From positions 310,001 to 374,000 of the forward strand of contig NZ_CP016753.1 of assembly GCF_002240055.1 (NCBI RefSeq): a stretch of 64,000 nt of DNA, read 5' to 3'. Numbering within the stretch: position 1 is the stretch's first letter; each line of letters opens with the position of its first letter. This document shows, piece after piece, positions 18,153 through 27,477 of the stretch. The position numbers were made by a program, and so were the translations under genes. A model generated the notes under the pieces. It saw nothing but the letters and a program-made list of their open reading frames with translations, ran no database searches and was not told the origin of the DNA. Source of the stretch: Leptotrichia sp. oral taxon 498 (GTDB lineage Bacteria > Fusobacteriota > Fusobacteriia > Fusobacteriales > Leptotrichiaceae).

Positions 18153-19115
18153 CTAAAAATTTTCTTTAAAGTTTTCAAACATTTCTTGAACTTCATTATT
18201 ATTATAAATATTTTTATAGGCATCAACTATAATTTCAAGTTCTTTTAAAAAATCTTCTTTTGAAATTCTTTCTACATTCATTTCATCCCTATTATCTCTA
18301 TATCGTTCAAAATTTAATTTCTCACCTTTTAAACTTTTATTTTCAATATCAAAATTTTTCTCTTTGTATAAAAAGCCAACATTTCCAAAACTTTCATATT
18401 CTAAATCTTTTGAATAATATTCTATTTTAATATCATTTTCTATTTCTATTCTATATATTTCAGAATATTTTTCTTTTTCTTCAATTTGAAAATAATCAAC
18501 TCCATTTATTCTAAAAATTCTCTTTTTGTTAAGCATAAATTCTTTTAATCTATCTTTTCCAAGAAGACAAGAAAAAAATTTCTTTTTTATATTAATATCC
18601 CAATAATTTATATATTTTGTATAACAATTAATAAACTCCAAATTATATTTATTTTCTTTCTCGTTATATTTTAATAAGAAATTTCTTAATTTATCTCTTT
18701 TAAATAAATTTTCTAAATCAACATTTATTCTAAAATTTTTAAATTTTTCCATATATTCTATATAATTATGCAATTCTTGTTCAACAAAACTTATTAAGTT
18801 AGCATAACTAGCGATATTTTCAAAATAGTAAATTAAAAAATAAGAAAAAAGTTCTTCATAACCATAATAAACTCTAATTTCACTATCAGAATTACACTCA
18901 GAAATATATAATGCTGTTTCATCGGTTTCATTCCAGCCATTATTAATATACATACCTTGACCTTCAACTATTGTAGTTTTTGTTGAATTATCTTCGTATA
19001 TATTTGAAACTACATATGGAAAATTTCCTATTTCCTTAATCAATTTTACTAAAAAATCATATTTACTTATTTTTAATATTGAATAACTATCGGTTCTTAT
19101 TTTTTTGATTTTCAT
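18153..19115 (-). CDS. Cytosolic protein of unknown function, putative immunity protein
   Basis: The 320-residue protein has no signal peptide or membrane segment and is rich in Tyr, Asn, Glu and Lys. It starts at ATG 19115 with an AAAAGGGG-type site. It directly follows (23 bases) the second toxin-tip fragment, the standard place for an immunity gene. Phrases such as 'EGQGMYINNGWNETDETALY' do not match a family I can name. It may protect against the toxin whose tip is at 19139-19501. Confidence 0.5.
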   Translation of the reverse strand: MKIKKIRTDSYSILKISKYDFLVKLIKEIGNFPYVVSNIYEDNSTKTTIVEGQGMYINNGWNETDETALYISECNSDSEIRVYYGYEELFSYFLIYYFENIASYANLISFVEQELHNYIEYMEKFKNFRINVDLENLFKRDKLRNFLLKYNEKENKYNLEFINCYTKYINYWDINIKKKFFSCLLGKDRLKEFMLNKKRIFRINGVDYFQIEEKEKYSEIYRIEIENDIKIEYYSKDLEYESFGNVGFLYKEKNFDIENKSLKGEKLNFERYRDNRDEMNVERISKEDFLKELEIIVDAYKNIYNNNEVQEMFENFKENF

Positions 19116-19138
19116 GTCTTTTCCCCTTTTTTTACTAT

Positions 19139-19501
19139 TTAATTTCCGTGAAAATAGTACCCATCTATTTCTATTCCCCCTGTTGAAGCATCAAATTTTA
19201 TATTAACTCTTATTTTTTGATTATTAATTTTTATATCCAAAGGGACATTGCGATTTGGATTACTATATGCTCGTTGAACATCATTTGGTGTTATAACATT
19301 TTTAACTTCATTAATAACTTATTTAGTTAAATCTTCCGTTTTGTATATCCTAGTATCGTATACTGTTTTAGGATTTTTTACAAATTCTCTATATTCCACA
19401 ACACCATTATTTAATTCAACATTATAAATATTATTTTGATTTTCAAATATTCGTTTTACAGAAGTTACGGTATTATTTACACTCCATTTTAACACCTTTA
19501 C
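19139..19501 (-). pseudogene. Second orphan toxin tip, with an in-frame stop
   Basis: The frame from about 19501 to the TAA at 19139 is coding-like over 121 codons but is broken by a TAA at 19319-19321. Before the break it reads 'NVELNNGVVEYREFVKNP'; after it, 'VITPNDVQRAYSNPNRNVPL' and 'STGGIEIDGYYFHGN'. There is no start codon and no upstream toxin body. It resembles the C-terminal nuclease-type tip of a secreted polymorphic toxin, now inactivated. It is followed on the same strand by the 320-aa gene. Confidence 0.5.
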
Positions 19502-19526
19502 TTAAATCTCTATTTAAAAATAACTT

Positions 19527-20096
19527 TTACTTTATTTTCATCGAAATTCCCGAAACTACAAAATACGCTTCATCAGCTTTTTCTGCAACAAACTGATTCA
19601 TTTTTCCAGCAATTTCACGAAAATATCTTCCAAGCGGATAAACGGGAACAAGGCCCATTCCCACTTCATTTGACACAATTACAACATTTTTAAAATTTTT
19701 AAAAATTTCAAACAAATTTTGAACTTCCTTTTCCACATTTTTATCACATTTTTCCAATTGATTTTTTTCAGGTTTTTCCCAATCTATTTCTTCATTTTCA
19801 AAAATAATATTGCTTATCATATTCGTCAAACAATCTACAAGCATATTATTTTTTTTATTTTCATTCATTACTTCTTCCAAACTTTGCGAAAAATTTTTAT
19901 AACATTCAACTGTAATCCAATTATCTTTTCTTCTCGCTTTATGCAATTCAACTTTTTTTTGCATTTCTTCATCAAAGACAACCGAAGTTGCAAGATACAC
20001 ATTTTTTTGCTTTCCATCATTCAAAGATAAAAGTAAATCTTCCGCAAATTTACTTTTCCCACTTTTTGCTCCACCTGTCACGTAAATTATTGCCAT
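19527..20096 (-). CDS. cobU: Adenosylcobinamide kinase / adenosylcobinamide-phosphate guanylyltransferase
   Basis: CobU phosphorylates adenosylcobinamide and transfers GMP to it, preparing the lower-ligand loop of vitamin B12. The 189-residue protein has the P-loop 'GGAKSGKSKFAE' near the N-terminus, the family motif 'HKARRKDNW' (about residues 53-61), and 'VVIVSNEVGMGLVP' followed by 'GRYFRE', a CobU hallmark. The ATG has a GGAAGGGG site. It lies 33 bases downstream of cobJ on the same strand. Confidence 0.93.
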   Translation of the reverse strand: MAIIYVTGGAKSGKSKFAEDLLLSLNDGKQKNVYLATSVVFDEEMQKKVELHKARRKDNWITVECYKNFSQSLEEVMNENKKNNMLVDCLTNMISNIIFENEEIDWEKPEKNQLEKCDKNVEKEVQNLFEIFKNFKNVVIVSNEVGMGLVPVYPLGRYFREIAGKMNQFVAEKADEAYFVVSGISMKIK

Positions 20097-20129
20097 TTTT
20101 CCCCTTCCTAAAAATTTTTAGCTTTTTAT

Positions 20130-20873
20130 TTAATATTCATACTTTTTGCTATATCCTCTTGGAGTTATAATCTTCCCATTTTTCACATAAGTATTTGAAT
20201 TTCCAATTATCACAATTGTGAGCATATCTATTTCATGTTTTGTCATCTCTTCTAAAGTCGTCACAACATATTCTTCATTTTCTCTTCTCGCATTTCTAAC
20301 TATCGCAACTGGAGTCATTTTTGGCTTATACTTTAGCATAATCTTTTGCGCTTCCTCAATTTGTGTAACTCTCCCTCGACTTTTCGGATTATAGATACTT
20401 ACAACAAAATCCCCTTGTGCCGCAAGTTCCAATCTTTTTTTGATAAGTTCCCAGTCTGTAAGTAAATTACTTAGGCTAATTGTCACATAATCGTGCATAA
20501 CAGGAGCTCCCGTTATTGCAGCAGCCGCATTTGTAGCTGTAACTCCTGGTATTACTTCGACTTCTATTTTGTCATCCGCAATTTCTAACATAATTCCAGC
20601 CATTCCATAAACTCCAGCATCTCCACTACTGATAAGAGCCACATTTTTCCCATCTTTTGCCATCTTCAAAACATCTGTACATCTGTCAACTTCTTTCATC
20701 ATCGAAGAACTCACTATTTCTTTATCAGGATAATATTCTTTTACCAAATCCGTATAAGTTTTATATCCAACAATAACATCACTTTTTTCCATCGCTTCAT
20801 ATGCTCTAAATGTCATATCTCCTTTTTTCCCAGGTCCAATTCCTACTACATAAATTTTCCCATTTTTATTCAT
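20130..20873 (-). CDS. cobJ: Precorrin-3B/cobalt-factor III C17-methyltransferase (CobJ/CbiH)
   Basis: This SAM-dependent corrin methyltransferase contracts the ring while methylating C17. The 247-residue protein has the tetrapyrrole-methylase start 'IYVVGIGPGKKGDMTFRA', the 'SSGDAGVYGMAGIM' loop and 'EVIPGVTATNAAAAITGAP', all diagnostic of the CbiH/CobJ branch. With cbiG nearby it belongs to the anaerobic route. An AGGAG site precedes the ATG. Confidence 0.93.
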   Translation of the reverse strand: MNKNGKIYVVGIGPGKKGDMTFRAYEAMEKSDVIVGYKTYTDLVKEYYPDKEIVSSSMMKEVDRCTDVLKMAKDGKNVALISSGDAGVYGMAGIMLEIADDKIEVEVIPGVTATNAAAAITGAPVMHDYVTISLSNLLTDWELIKKRLELAAQGDFVVSIYNPKSRGRVTQIEEAQKIMLKYKPKMTPVAIVRNARRENEEYVVTTLEEMTKHEIDMLTIVIIGNSNTYVKNGKIITPRGYSKKYEY

Positions 20874-20922
20874 TTTTTTCTCCTAAATTACTATATTTTA
20901 ATAAATTTTTATTTTATTATTT

Positions 20923-22359
20923 TTAATCTCTTCCACCATATTTCGCTTCAATATTTTTATAATTTTCTCCCAATATTTCATTTACAAATTTAAAAAAATC
21001 TAAATTTTCATTTTGACCTGCAAAAACTGTTAATATTTTATCTTCATTTTTATCATCGTAAACATAAAATTTATTGTCTTTGCTGTCAGTTCCTTTTCTT
21101 AAAAATACTCCTTCTGAAATTTCTTCATCTTCTTCTCTTTTTCCAAAAATAAGAATTCTAACAATTTTTTCTTTTTCTTTCAAATCTTTTAATTTTATTT
21201 TTTTCTCAAAATCTTTATTTTTTCCTAAAAAAACAAGTTTACAAGTTAATCCACTACATCCAAATGTCCAATCGAAAATCTTTTTCTCCTTGTCTATTCT
21301 CGTTTCGATATAGTCAAATTTTTTTTGATTAACAATTTGCTTTATTTGTTCATCATCTGAGAGTGATTCAAAATTTTTTCTCTTTTCTTCTAAATAACTA
21401 TCGTTTTCAATAGTTTCACCCTTTTCCGAATTTTCCATAATCCTTTTAAACATTTCAGTGCCTTGAAGTTTTTTTGTCAATTTTTCAAGTTTTGTAATTT
21501 CTTTTTCTGACATTTCTCCAAAAAATCCTTTCAAAGCCATTGTCATCTGAATTGTCATAACAGTCATCATTTCCTTATTTTTATTATATTCCGCCACTTC
21601 CTTAGAAATCTGTTTATTCGCAATTTTATTTATAAAATCATTGACCATTCCTTCAGTATCACCTGTAACCGCTTTTAGAATACCACCAATCATAAAAAAA
21701 GTTAATTGATCAGAATAGGCTTCTTCATCAGAAATTCTGTATTTTTCTAACAAATTTTTATTATCAAGTATTTTATCAATTTCATCTATTTTTTGCGTTA
21801 TTTCATCTATTTTCTGTTTCATTAACTTAGAATTTCCATCTTCTTTTATATTTTCCGTTTCTTTTGATATATATTCAAAAAGAGCTATTCCCTTCAAATA
21901 ATACTGATTATCGCTAATCTTTTTAACTTTTTCAAAATACTCATTTTTTATATTTTTGTTTTCAGAACAATTCCAGAAATCCCTTCCCAAAACGAAATTT
22001 TTTCTATCTTCAGGAATATTCATTTTCAAATATTCTGAAACATATTTTTTCTTCTGAGGATCATTTGGTATTCCAGTCACAAAATACGATTCTATCAATC
22101 TTTCCAAGGCGATATAATTTCTTTTATCTTTCAGATAAAGTTTTTCCCATTCATCCTTACTTTCAGTTGCCCTTTTCCCGTCTCCATCTTCTTCTACAAA
22201 TCCTTCTCCAAATTTCTTATCCAATTTTACAGTTTCATCAATTATTTCTTGTTTTACACCTGCTTTTGACAAATCTTGCTGGATTTTTTCCTTCATTGTT
22301 AAGGCGGCTAAATTTAGATTTATTAAAAAAAGGACTATGATTAGAAATATTTTTTTCAT
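20923..22359 (-). CDS. Secreted protein of unknown function, paralogue of the gene at 24084
   Basis: The start is set at ATG 22359 (AAGGAAAA site), giving a signal peptide MKKIFLIIVLFLINLNLAA; a frame starting 36 bases earlier would spoil it. The 478-residue product is rich in Lys, Glu and Asp and largely helical. Its mature N-terminus ('LSKAGVKQEIIDETVKL') closely resembles that of the 326-aa protein at 24084-25064 ('LSKRGVKQSIIDETSEF'), so the two are paralogues. A Cys pair occurs in 'FGCSGLTCKLVF'. No family is recognised. Confidence 0.6.
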   Translation of the reverse strand: MKKIFLIIVLFLINLNLAALTMKEKIQQDLSKAGVKQEIIDETVKLDKKFGEGFVEEDGDGKRATESKDEWEKLYLKDKRNYIALERLIESYFVTGIPNDPQKKKYVSEYLKMNIPEDRKNFVLGRDFWNCSENKNIKNEYFEKVKKISDNQYYLKGIALFEYISKETENIKEDGNSKLMKQKIDEITQKIDEIDKILDNKNLLEKYRISDEEAYSDQLTFFMIGGILKAVTGDTEGMVNDFINKIANKQISKEVAEYNKNKEMMTVMTIQMTMALKGFFGEMSEKEITKLEKLTKKLQGTEMFKRIMENSEKGETIENDSYLEEKRKNFESLSDDEQIKQIVNQKKFDYIETRIDKEKKIFDWTFGCSGLTCKLVFLGKNKDFEKKIKLKDLKEKEKIVRILIFGKREEDEEISEGVFLRKGTDSKDNKFYVYDDKNEDKILTVFAGQNENLDFFKFVNEILGENYKNIEAKYGGRD

Positions 22360-22474
22360 GTTATTTTCCTTGTATAATATAGTTACATTATACAAGCTCC
22401 TTTCTTTAAATTTCTTATATTGATTATATATTTTTTAAATCTATTTTTTATTTTAAATATTTTTATAATTTTTT

Positions 22475-22987
22475 TTATTTCCACAAATACCTATCAATTT
22501 TTTTACTAATTTTATATAAAAATAGCAAATTTAAAATCATCAGAAATCCAATTATTATAACACATAAAATTAAAATAACTAAATTAATTTCTTTATTTAA
22601 AATAACATTCCAGATTATTAAAATTCCTAAAGGGAAAATTATAAAAGAAGTCCGACTTCCTGGGGAAAACTTTCTATATCTAAGCGCATCATACATATGA
22701 GGTACTAAATGTGCAATATATACAATAAATAATGACAGTACTATTTCATACATACTAATCTCACTTGCTATAAAAAGTAATGTTGATAAAATTATAAATT
22801 CTTCGGCAATCATTAATGAAATTGTTTCTGTAGATGGATAATTCCCTTTTTTCTTCATAAATAATTCATTTTTCATATCTTTTACAACTTTATTTTTTTC
22901 TATAAATTTTTTTATAAAAATTATTTCTTCAAATTCGTGTATCATAAACAACACTATTGCTATAAATGACAATTTGTATATTTCCAT
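22475..22987 (-). CDS. HXXEE-domain integral membrane protein
   Basis: The ~170-residue protein has five or so membrane segments and the family signature HxxEE in 'IHEFEEIIF' near its N-terminus, plus a matching 'VPHMYDALRYRKFSPG' in the middle. The family is widespread in Firmicutes and Fusobacteria, and its function is unknown. GGAGG lies 10 bases before ATG 22987 and only 4 bases before a GTG at 22993, so ATG is preferred. It directly follows cbiG. Confidence 0.7.
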   Translation of the reverse strand: MEIYKLSFIAIVLFMIHEFEEIIFIKKFIEKNKVVKDMKNELFMKKKGNYPSTETISLMIAEEFIILSTLLFIASEISMYEIVLSLFIVYIAHLVPHMYDALRYRKFSPGSRTSFIIFPLGILIIWNVILNKEINLVILILCVIIIGFLMILNLLFLYKISKKIDRYLWK

Positions 22988-22989
22988 TC

Positions 22990-24003
22990 TCACATTTCCT
23001 CCTCAAAAATTGAAATCGTAACTTCTCCCAGCTTCACTTTTTTCACCAAAAAATTTCCTTTTCTGCTCGAAGCTAGATAGGCACAAGGCTCAGAAACTCC
23101 GTACACTCCGATTTGATTTTTTACAAATTCTGAACGCTCTTCAATTAAATTTTCTACTTCCAAAATTTTTTCTTTTTCAAAAAATTCTATTGGAATATTT
23201 AATTCAGTCATTGCTTCTAAAAGTCCAATTTCATCAGATTTTACCCAAGCGGATGCGGCTTTTTTTATCGAGTCCATTTCTAAATTTTGAGTTTCCATTA
23301 CATAATTTATTTTTTCGATAATTTTTTCTTTTGGTGTATTTCTTTTGCAGCCGATTCCGAGAATAATATTTTTGGGAATAATTTTAGAAATTTCAATATT
23401 TTTTCTGTTTGAAACAATTATTGCTCCAGCACAATTTTTATTATTTTCTACGATATTTTTTGGCAAATGAATGCTCACATTTTCTCCGTTTACGATAAGC
23501 GAAGTAACTCTTTTGGCATCGTCCAAACTTTCCAATTTTGCTTTAATTTTTTGCGACAATGTGTCAACCGCAATTTTTCCACCAACATCAGAAGCAGTTG
23601 TAATTACTGGGATTGCTCCAATTCCATCCGCAATCTTTCTACATTCTTCATTTGCCCCTCCAAGATGTCCTGAAAGCAATGAAATCACAAAATTAGCGTG
23701 GTCATCAACTGTAATAACAGCTGGGTCTGTGTCCTTGCTTTTAAATTTTCCTTCAATAATTCTCACAACTGCTCCAGTCGCCGCAACGAAAATATGTAAA
23801 TCATATTTATCAAATGTTTTTTCTAATAAAATCGGCACTCGCTCATTTATCACAAATAAATTTTCCACATTTTCACTTTCAAGATTGAGCATATTTGCCA
23901 CTCTTTGTGACACATAAATATGCAAATTTTTATAAACATTGTCTCGTATTTTTAGACAGGTTTCATATCCGTTTTTGCTTACGCAATATACTGCTGTTCT
24001 CAT
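22990..24003 (-). CDS. cbiG: Cobalt-precorrin-5A hydrolase CbiG
   Basis: CbiG opens the delta-lactone of cobalt-precorrin-5A and releases the two-carbon fragment in anaerobic corrin synthesis. The 337-residue protein shows the CbiG core 'FVAATGAVVRIIEG', 'DPAVITVDDHANFVISLLSG' and 'HLGGANE', and a C-terminal CbiG_C domain beginning 'ILGIGCKRNTPKEKI'. The C-terminal end carries 'VYGVSEPCAYLAS'. AAAAAGGAG precedes the ATG. Its presence defines the oxygen-independent pathway. Confidence 0.93.
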   Translation of the reverse strand: MRTAVYCVSKNGYETCLKIRDNVYKNLHIYVSQRVANMLNLESENVENLFVINERVPILLEKTFDKYDLHIFVAATGAVVRIIEGKFKSKDTDPAVITVDDHANFVISLLSGHLGGANEECRKIADGIGAIPVITTASDVGGKIAVDTLSQKIKAKLESLDDAKRVTSLIVNGENVSIHLPKNIVENNKNCAGAIIVSNRKNIEISKIIPKNIILGIGCKRNTPKEKIIEKINYVMETQNLEMDSIKKAASAWVKSDEIGLLEAMTELNIPIEFFEKEKILEVENLIEERSEFVKNQIGVYGVSEPCAYLASSRKGNFLVKKVKLGEVTISIFEEEM

Positions 24004-24083
24004 TTTTTCTCCTTTTTTGTTAAATTTATTCGAAAATTTTAAAATAATATTTCAAAATAACTCTTATATTTTTAATAATTAGA

Positions 24084-25064
24084 TTATTTTTCTAGTTCTT
24101 TTATTATTTTATAAAGTTTAGTTTTTTCTAGTTCATTTACAAATTGTTTTCCTTCTTCTTCATCAATTGAAGTTACCACTGTTATTAGCAACAAATATGT
24201 ACTTTCTGGTACAATATTATATCTTATCGCATCTTCTGTCATTTTTTTATTATTTGCAATATTTTTTAAATAATAATTTTTTATTTCTTCTCTAGTTTTC
24301 AAATCAAGTCCTTTTGATCCTTTCGAATTTTCTTCCATTAATTCATAAATTTTTGAAGCATGAATCAAAAAATTAAAATTATAAACAAGTTCATCTACAA
24401 CGCCAAATTCTCTTTTATTTTGTTCAGATTGAAAAAAATCTTCTACAATTTTGAGATTTTCAACTTGGTTCTTAGAATTTTTTTCAATTTCTTCCAAATC
24501 CTTTTCATTTGTTGCCAAATCCTCAACAGTATCACTAAATTTTTTACTTCTACTTAATAAATCAATATCTGTGAGAACGATCTCTATCAATTTATAAACA
24601 GCCGGTCTGTCCTTATATTTTTCCTTAATTTTATCAAAATATTCTTGTGCTTTTTTCTTTTCTCCAATTTGATAATAATAAAATCCACTCATGCTCCAAG
24701 ATTCAAAATCGGTAATATCTTTTTCTTTCAAATTTTCTTCAAGCAATTTTTTAGCTTTTAAAATACTTTGCGTATCACCTTTTATTGAATATATTGAAAT
24801 CAAATATTGTTTAATTTGAATATTATTTTTATCCTTTTTTAATAACTTTTCTGCTTTATTAATCAAACTATTGATTTCATTTTTTTGTGGAATAATCGAC
24901 ATTCCACCTTTTGAATACAACAAGAATTCTGATGTTTCATCAATTATGCTTTGTTTTACTCCCCTTTTTGAAAGCGTTTCCTGAACACATTCCCTAAGCG
25001 TGTATGCATTTGCTCCTAAACTTGTTGCTAAAAAAATTGTAATTGCATAAATTAATTTTTTCAT
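24084..25064 (-). CDS. Secreted TPR-like protein of unknown function
   Basis: The 326-residue product has a signal peptide (MKKLIYAITIFLATSLGANA) and then helical segments that look like tetratricopeptide repeats ('KQYLISIYSIKGDTQSILKA', 'SGFYYYQIGEKKKAQEYFDK'). Its mature start is paralogous to the 478-aa protein at 20923-22359. It is probably periplasmic and protein-binding. A good AAAGGAG site precedes the ATG. Confidence 0.6.
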   Translation of the reverse strand: MKKLIYAITIFLATSLGANAYTLRECVQETLSKRGVKQSIIDETSEFLLYSKGGMSIIPQKNEINSLINKAEKLLKKDKNNIQIKQYLISIYSIKGDTQSILKAKKLLEENLKEKDITDFESWSMSGFYYYQIGEKKKAQEYFDKIKEKYKDRPAVYKLIEIVLTDIDLLSRSKKFSDTVEDLATNEKDLEEIEKNSKNQVENLKIVEDFFQSEQNKREFGVVDELVYNFNFLIHASKIYELMEENSKGSKGLDLKTREEIKNYYLKNIANNKKMTEDAIRYNIVPESTYLLLITVVTSIDEEEGKQFVNELEKTKLYKIIKELEK

Positions 25065-25095
25065 AAAATTTTCTCCTTTTTTCTATTTTTTAAAT

Positions 25096-26463
25096 CTATA
25101 ATTTTAATCTTTTATACAATAATTTCTTTTCTTTTTTTGGTATTTTACTTTTTTCTATAATTCCTTTAGATTTTAAAATTTCCAAAATTTTCTTTTTATC
25201 ATCCGATTCAAAATGAATAAAATCTTCGATTAATCCTTCATATTCTGGTACTTTTCTAAATACATATTTTTTTAATACTAATTTAGAAAGTTTACTTTTT
25301 AAAAGTTTTATCCAATTTTCTATCAAATCTGATTTTTTAATTTCTTGTATTTCATTTTCAACTATTAGTTCTTTCGTATAAGTTTTTCCCAAAATGCTAT
25401 CTATAAAATATTTAGATACTTTTTTTACACGAAGATAAACTATTCTCTGCTTTATAATAAAATATATAATAAATATTAAATTTAATCCTAAAAGTTGATA
25501 AAAACTCTCATAACTAAAATTCTGATATTTTAAATGATAAATTAAATAAATGATTGGTTCAAAAAATAAATAACAATTTGTCATTCCTGATGAAAAACCT
25601 CCTTCTATCTCTTTATAATTTATAAGTGCATCCCAATCTAAAATAAGGAAGATTATTCCTATAACTAATGAAATTATCCAATAATTAATTTGTAAACTTC
25701 CCATTAACATAAGCATAATTCCTGTAAATTGTAGACATAAAGGAATTAAAGTTATATAAAAAACATAGCCTGAAATTGCTTCATTACTTATTTTTTTCAT
25801 TTTATATTTAAACATCATATTTTCTATATTTAAGAAAAATTGTTTTGAAAAAATCCAATTTTTTAAAATATTTTCATTACTATTTATACATAAACCCAAA
25901 ATTTTATTATATTTTAGAAAAAAATATTTTTTAATAAATTTTTTTATCCCTTTTTCTGAATTGGCTTTATATTCTTTTAATATTTCCTCCAATTCACTTT
26001 TACCATTATTCATAAGGTTATATTTAAAAAAATCTTTTTCAAATTTATTTTGATTTAAAATTTTATCTATTTTATTCGCAAATCTCGAATTATCAGTTTC
26101 AACACACTTATCACCTTCAAAAATCAAACTGTAAATTTTATTTATATCTTGTGTCATGCATTCTTTTTTCAATTTATCAAAAAAATTTTTTCTTTCCAAA
26201 AAGGAAAATGAAATATTTGATGATTCATAATATTCTTTTAATAATTTTTCTACCTCACCATTTTTAAAATATTGAAATTTTTCTATTTCTAAGTTTGTTT
26301 CCTCAACTACTTCATCAACATCATCTTCTTCATAATCATTTATTGATAAATAATATTCAGGATAAAATTTTTTCAACGCTTTGTAATATTTATTATATTT
26401 TTCTCGATTCCAAAAAATTATATCTTTAAAATATTTAAAAATTTTAAATAATTTTATTTTCAT
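25096..26463 (-). CDS. Multi-pass membrane protein with large charged ends, unknown function
   Basis: The 455-residue protein has a charged N-terminal half (~220 residues), four or more membrane helices between about 225 and 345 ('YWIISLVIGIIFLILDW', 'LLGLNLIFIIYFII') and a basic C-terminal ~110 residues. A GAGGG site precedes the ATG. No motif for transport or catalysis is recognised. It may share an mRNA with the preceding NUDIX gene (23-base gap). Confidence 0.55.
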   Translation of the reverse strand: MKIKLFKIFKYFKDIIFWNREKYNKYYKALKKFYPEYYLSINDYEEDDVDEVVEETNLEIEKFQYFKNGEVEKLLKEYYESSNISFSFLERKNFFDKLKKECMTQDINKIYSLIFEGDKCVETDNSRFANKIDKILNQNKFEKDFFKYNLMNNGKSELEEILKEYKANSEKGIKKFIKKYFFLKYNKILGLCINSNENILKNWIFSKQFFLNIENMMFKYKMKKISNEAISGYVFYITLIPLCLQFTGIMLMLMGSLQINYWIISLVIGIIFLILDWDALINYKEIEGGFSSGMTNCYLFFEPIIYLIYHLKYQNFSYESFYQLLGLNLIFIIYFIIKQRIVYLRVKKVSKYFIDSILGKTYTKELIVENEIQEIKKSDLIENWIKLLKSKLSKLVLKKYVFRKVPEYEGLIEDFIHFESDDKKKILEILKSKGIIEKSKIPKKEKKLLYKRLKL

Positions 26464-26486
26464 AAATCCCTCTAGTCCATAAAATT

Positions 26487-27254
26487 CTACACTTCCATCT
26501 CAAACACATTAATCACAGGCGTTTCATAAGGATGAACCTCCTTAATCAAATAATACGCTAACTCACAAAATTCTTTTTTCACTCTAAATTTCATAATTTT
26601 TTCATTGGCAACACTTGATTTTCCAATTTCTCCATCAAAAGGATTCCCACCTTCCAAAGTTTTCCAATGTCCAATTCCATCAATTGTAGAATAAACATCT
26701 GCATAAAATCCTTCTGTCAAAAGGTTGTACTTTTGTAAGTTTTCCACAATTTTTTCCACATAATTTTCTGGAACAAAAACTTCAAAACAGCTATATTTTT
26801 CTTTAAATTCTAATTTTGAACTCAATAAATCGTCGTTTTCATAGTTTAAAGTCAAATAAAAAAATGGTGTATTTTTAAACAATAATTCTAAAAATATTTT
26901 GTCGCCCTCCCACAATTTTAAATCAAAAATTTCTTTTTTACGAATCCATTTTAAGTTGCCTTCATCACATTCATGCTGATTTCCTGAAAAATCTGAACTT
27001 GTGTAAAGATACATAAATAGCGGCTCATCATCGTTGTAATTAAAAATCACAAGTCCACGAAATTCATAACTATTCAATTCGTAGCCAGTTTCCTCTTGAA
27101 CTTCTCTTTTTAAGCACTCTTCAGGTGTTTCCCCAGCTTCCAATTTCCCGCCAATTCCTAGCCAGTTTCCTTTATTTATATCATTTTCCTTTTTAGTCCT
27201 GTGTAGCATCAGATATTTTTCATCTTTTTCTAAATAACATAATGTCGTGATCAT
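26487..27254 (-). CDS. NUDIX hydrolase fused to a YqfO/CutA-like domain
   Basis: Residues 1-~130 form a NUDIX hydrolase with the full box G-x5-E-x7-REVQEETG in 'GGKLEAGETPEECLKREVQE'; it resembles 8-oxo-dGTPase/MutT-type enzymes that cleave nucleoside diphosphate derivatives. Residues ~150-255 are a different domain: 'FEVFVPENYVEKIVENL', 'LEGGNPFDGEIGK' and 'VHPYETPVINVFEMEV' match the PII/CutA-like insert of NIF3/YqfO proteins. The fusion of the two is unusual. An AAAGGAAG site precedes the ATG. Confidence 0.8.
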   Translation of the reverse strand: MITTLCYLEKDEKYLMLHRTKKENDINKGNWLGIGGKLEAGETPEECLKREVQEETGYELNSYEFRGLVIFNYNDDEPLFMYLYTSSDFSGNQHECDEGNLKWIRKKEIFDLKLWEGDKIFLELLFKNTPFFYLTLNYENDDLLSSKLEFKEKYSCFEVFVPENYVEKIVENLQKYNLLTEGFYADVYSTIDGIGHWKTLEGGNPFDGEIGKSSVANEKIMKFRVKKEFCELAYYLIKEVHPYETPVINVFEMEV

Positions 27255-27357
27255 TTTTATCTTCCTTTTTTTATTTTATTTATAAAATATTATACCATAT
27301 AGTTACGTTGATTTAGAATAGTGTTAGAAAATTTTAATACAAAAAATATGACATAGC

Positions 27358-27397
27358 AAAAAAAGAGAACTTACTTTATTAGTTAGTCCTCTTTTTT
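27358..27397 (-). terminator. Terminator after the flavin reductase gene
   Basis: On the minus strand AGAGGAC pairs with GTTCTCT (one G.U), extended by A/T pairs and ending in a run of T. It lies ~80 bases beyond the gene at 27478. Confidence 0.6.
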
Positions 27398-27477
27398 ATA
27401 TTATTCTACGGAAGTGTTCGATTAAGTTTTTTGAAATTTTTATTTAGTTTTCTAATTATGTTGTTTTTTTTTACAAG

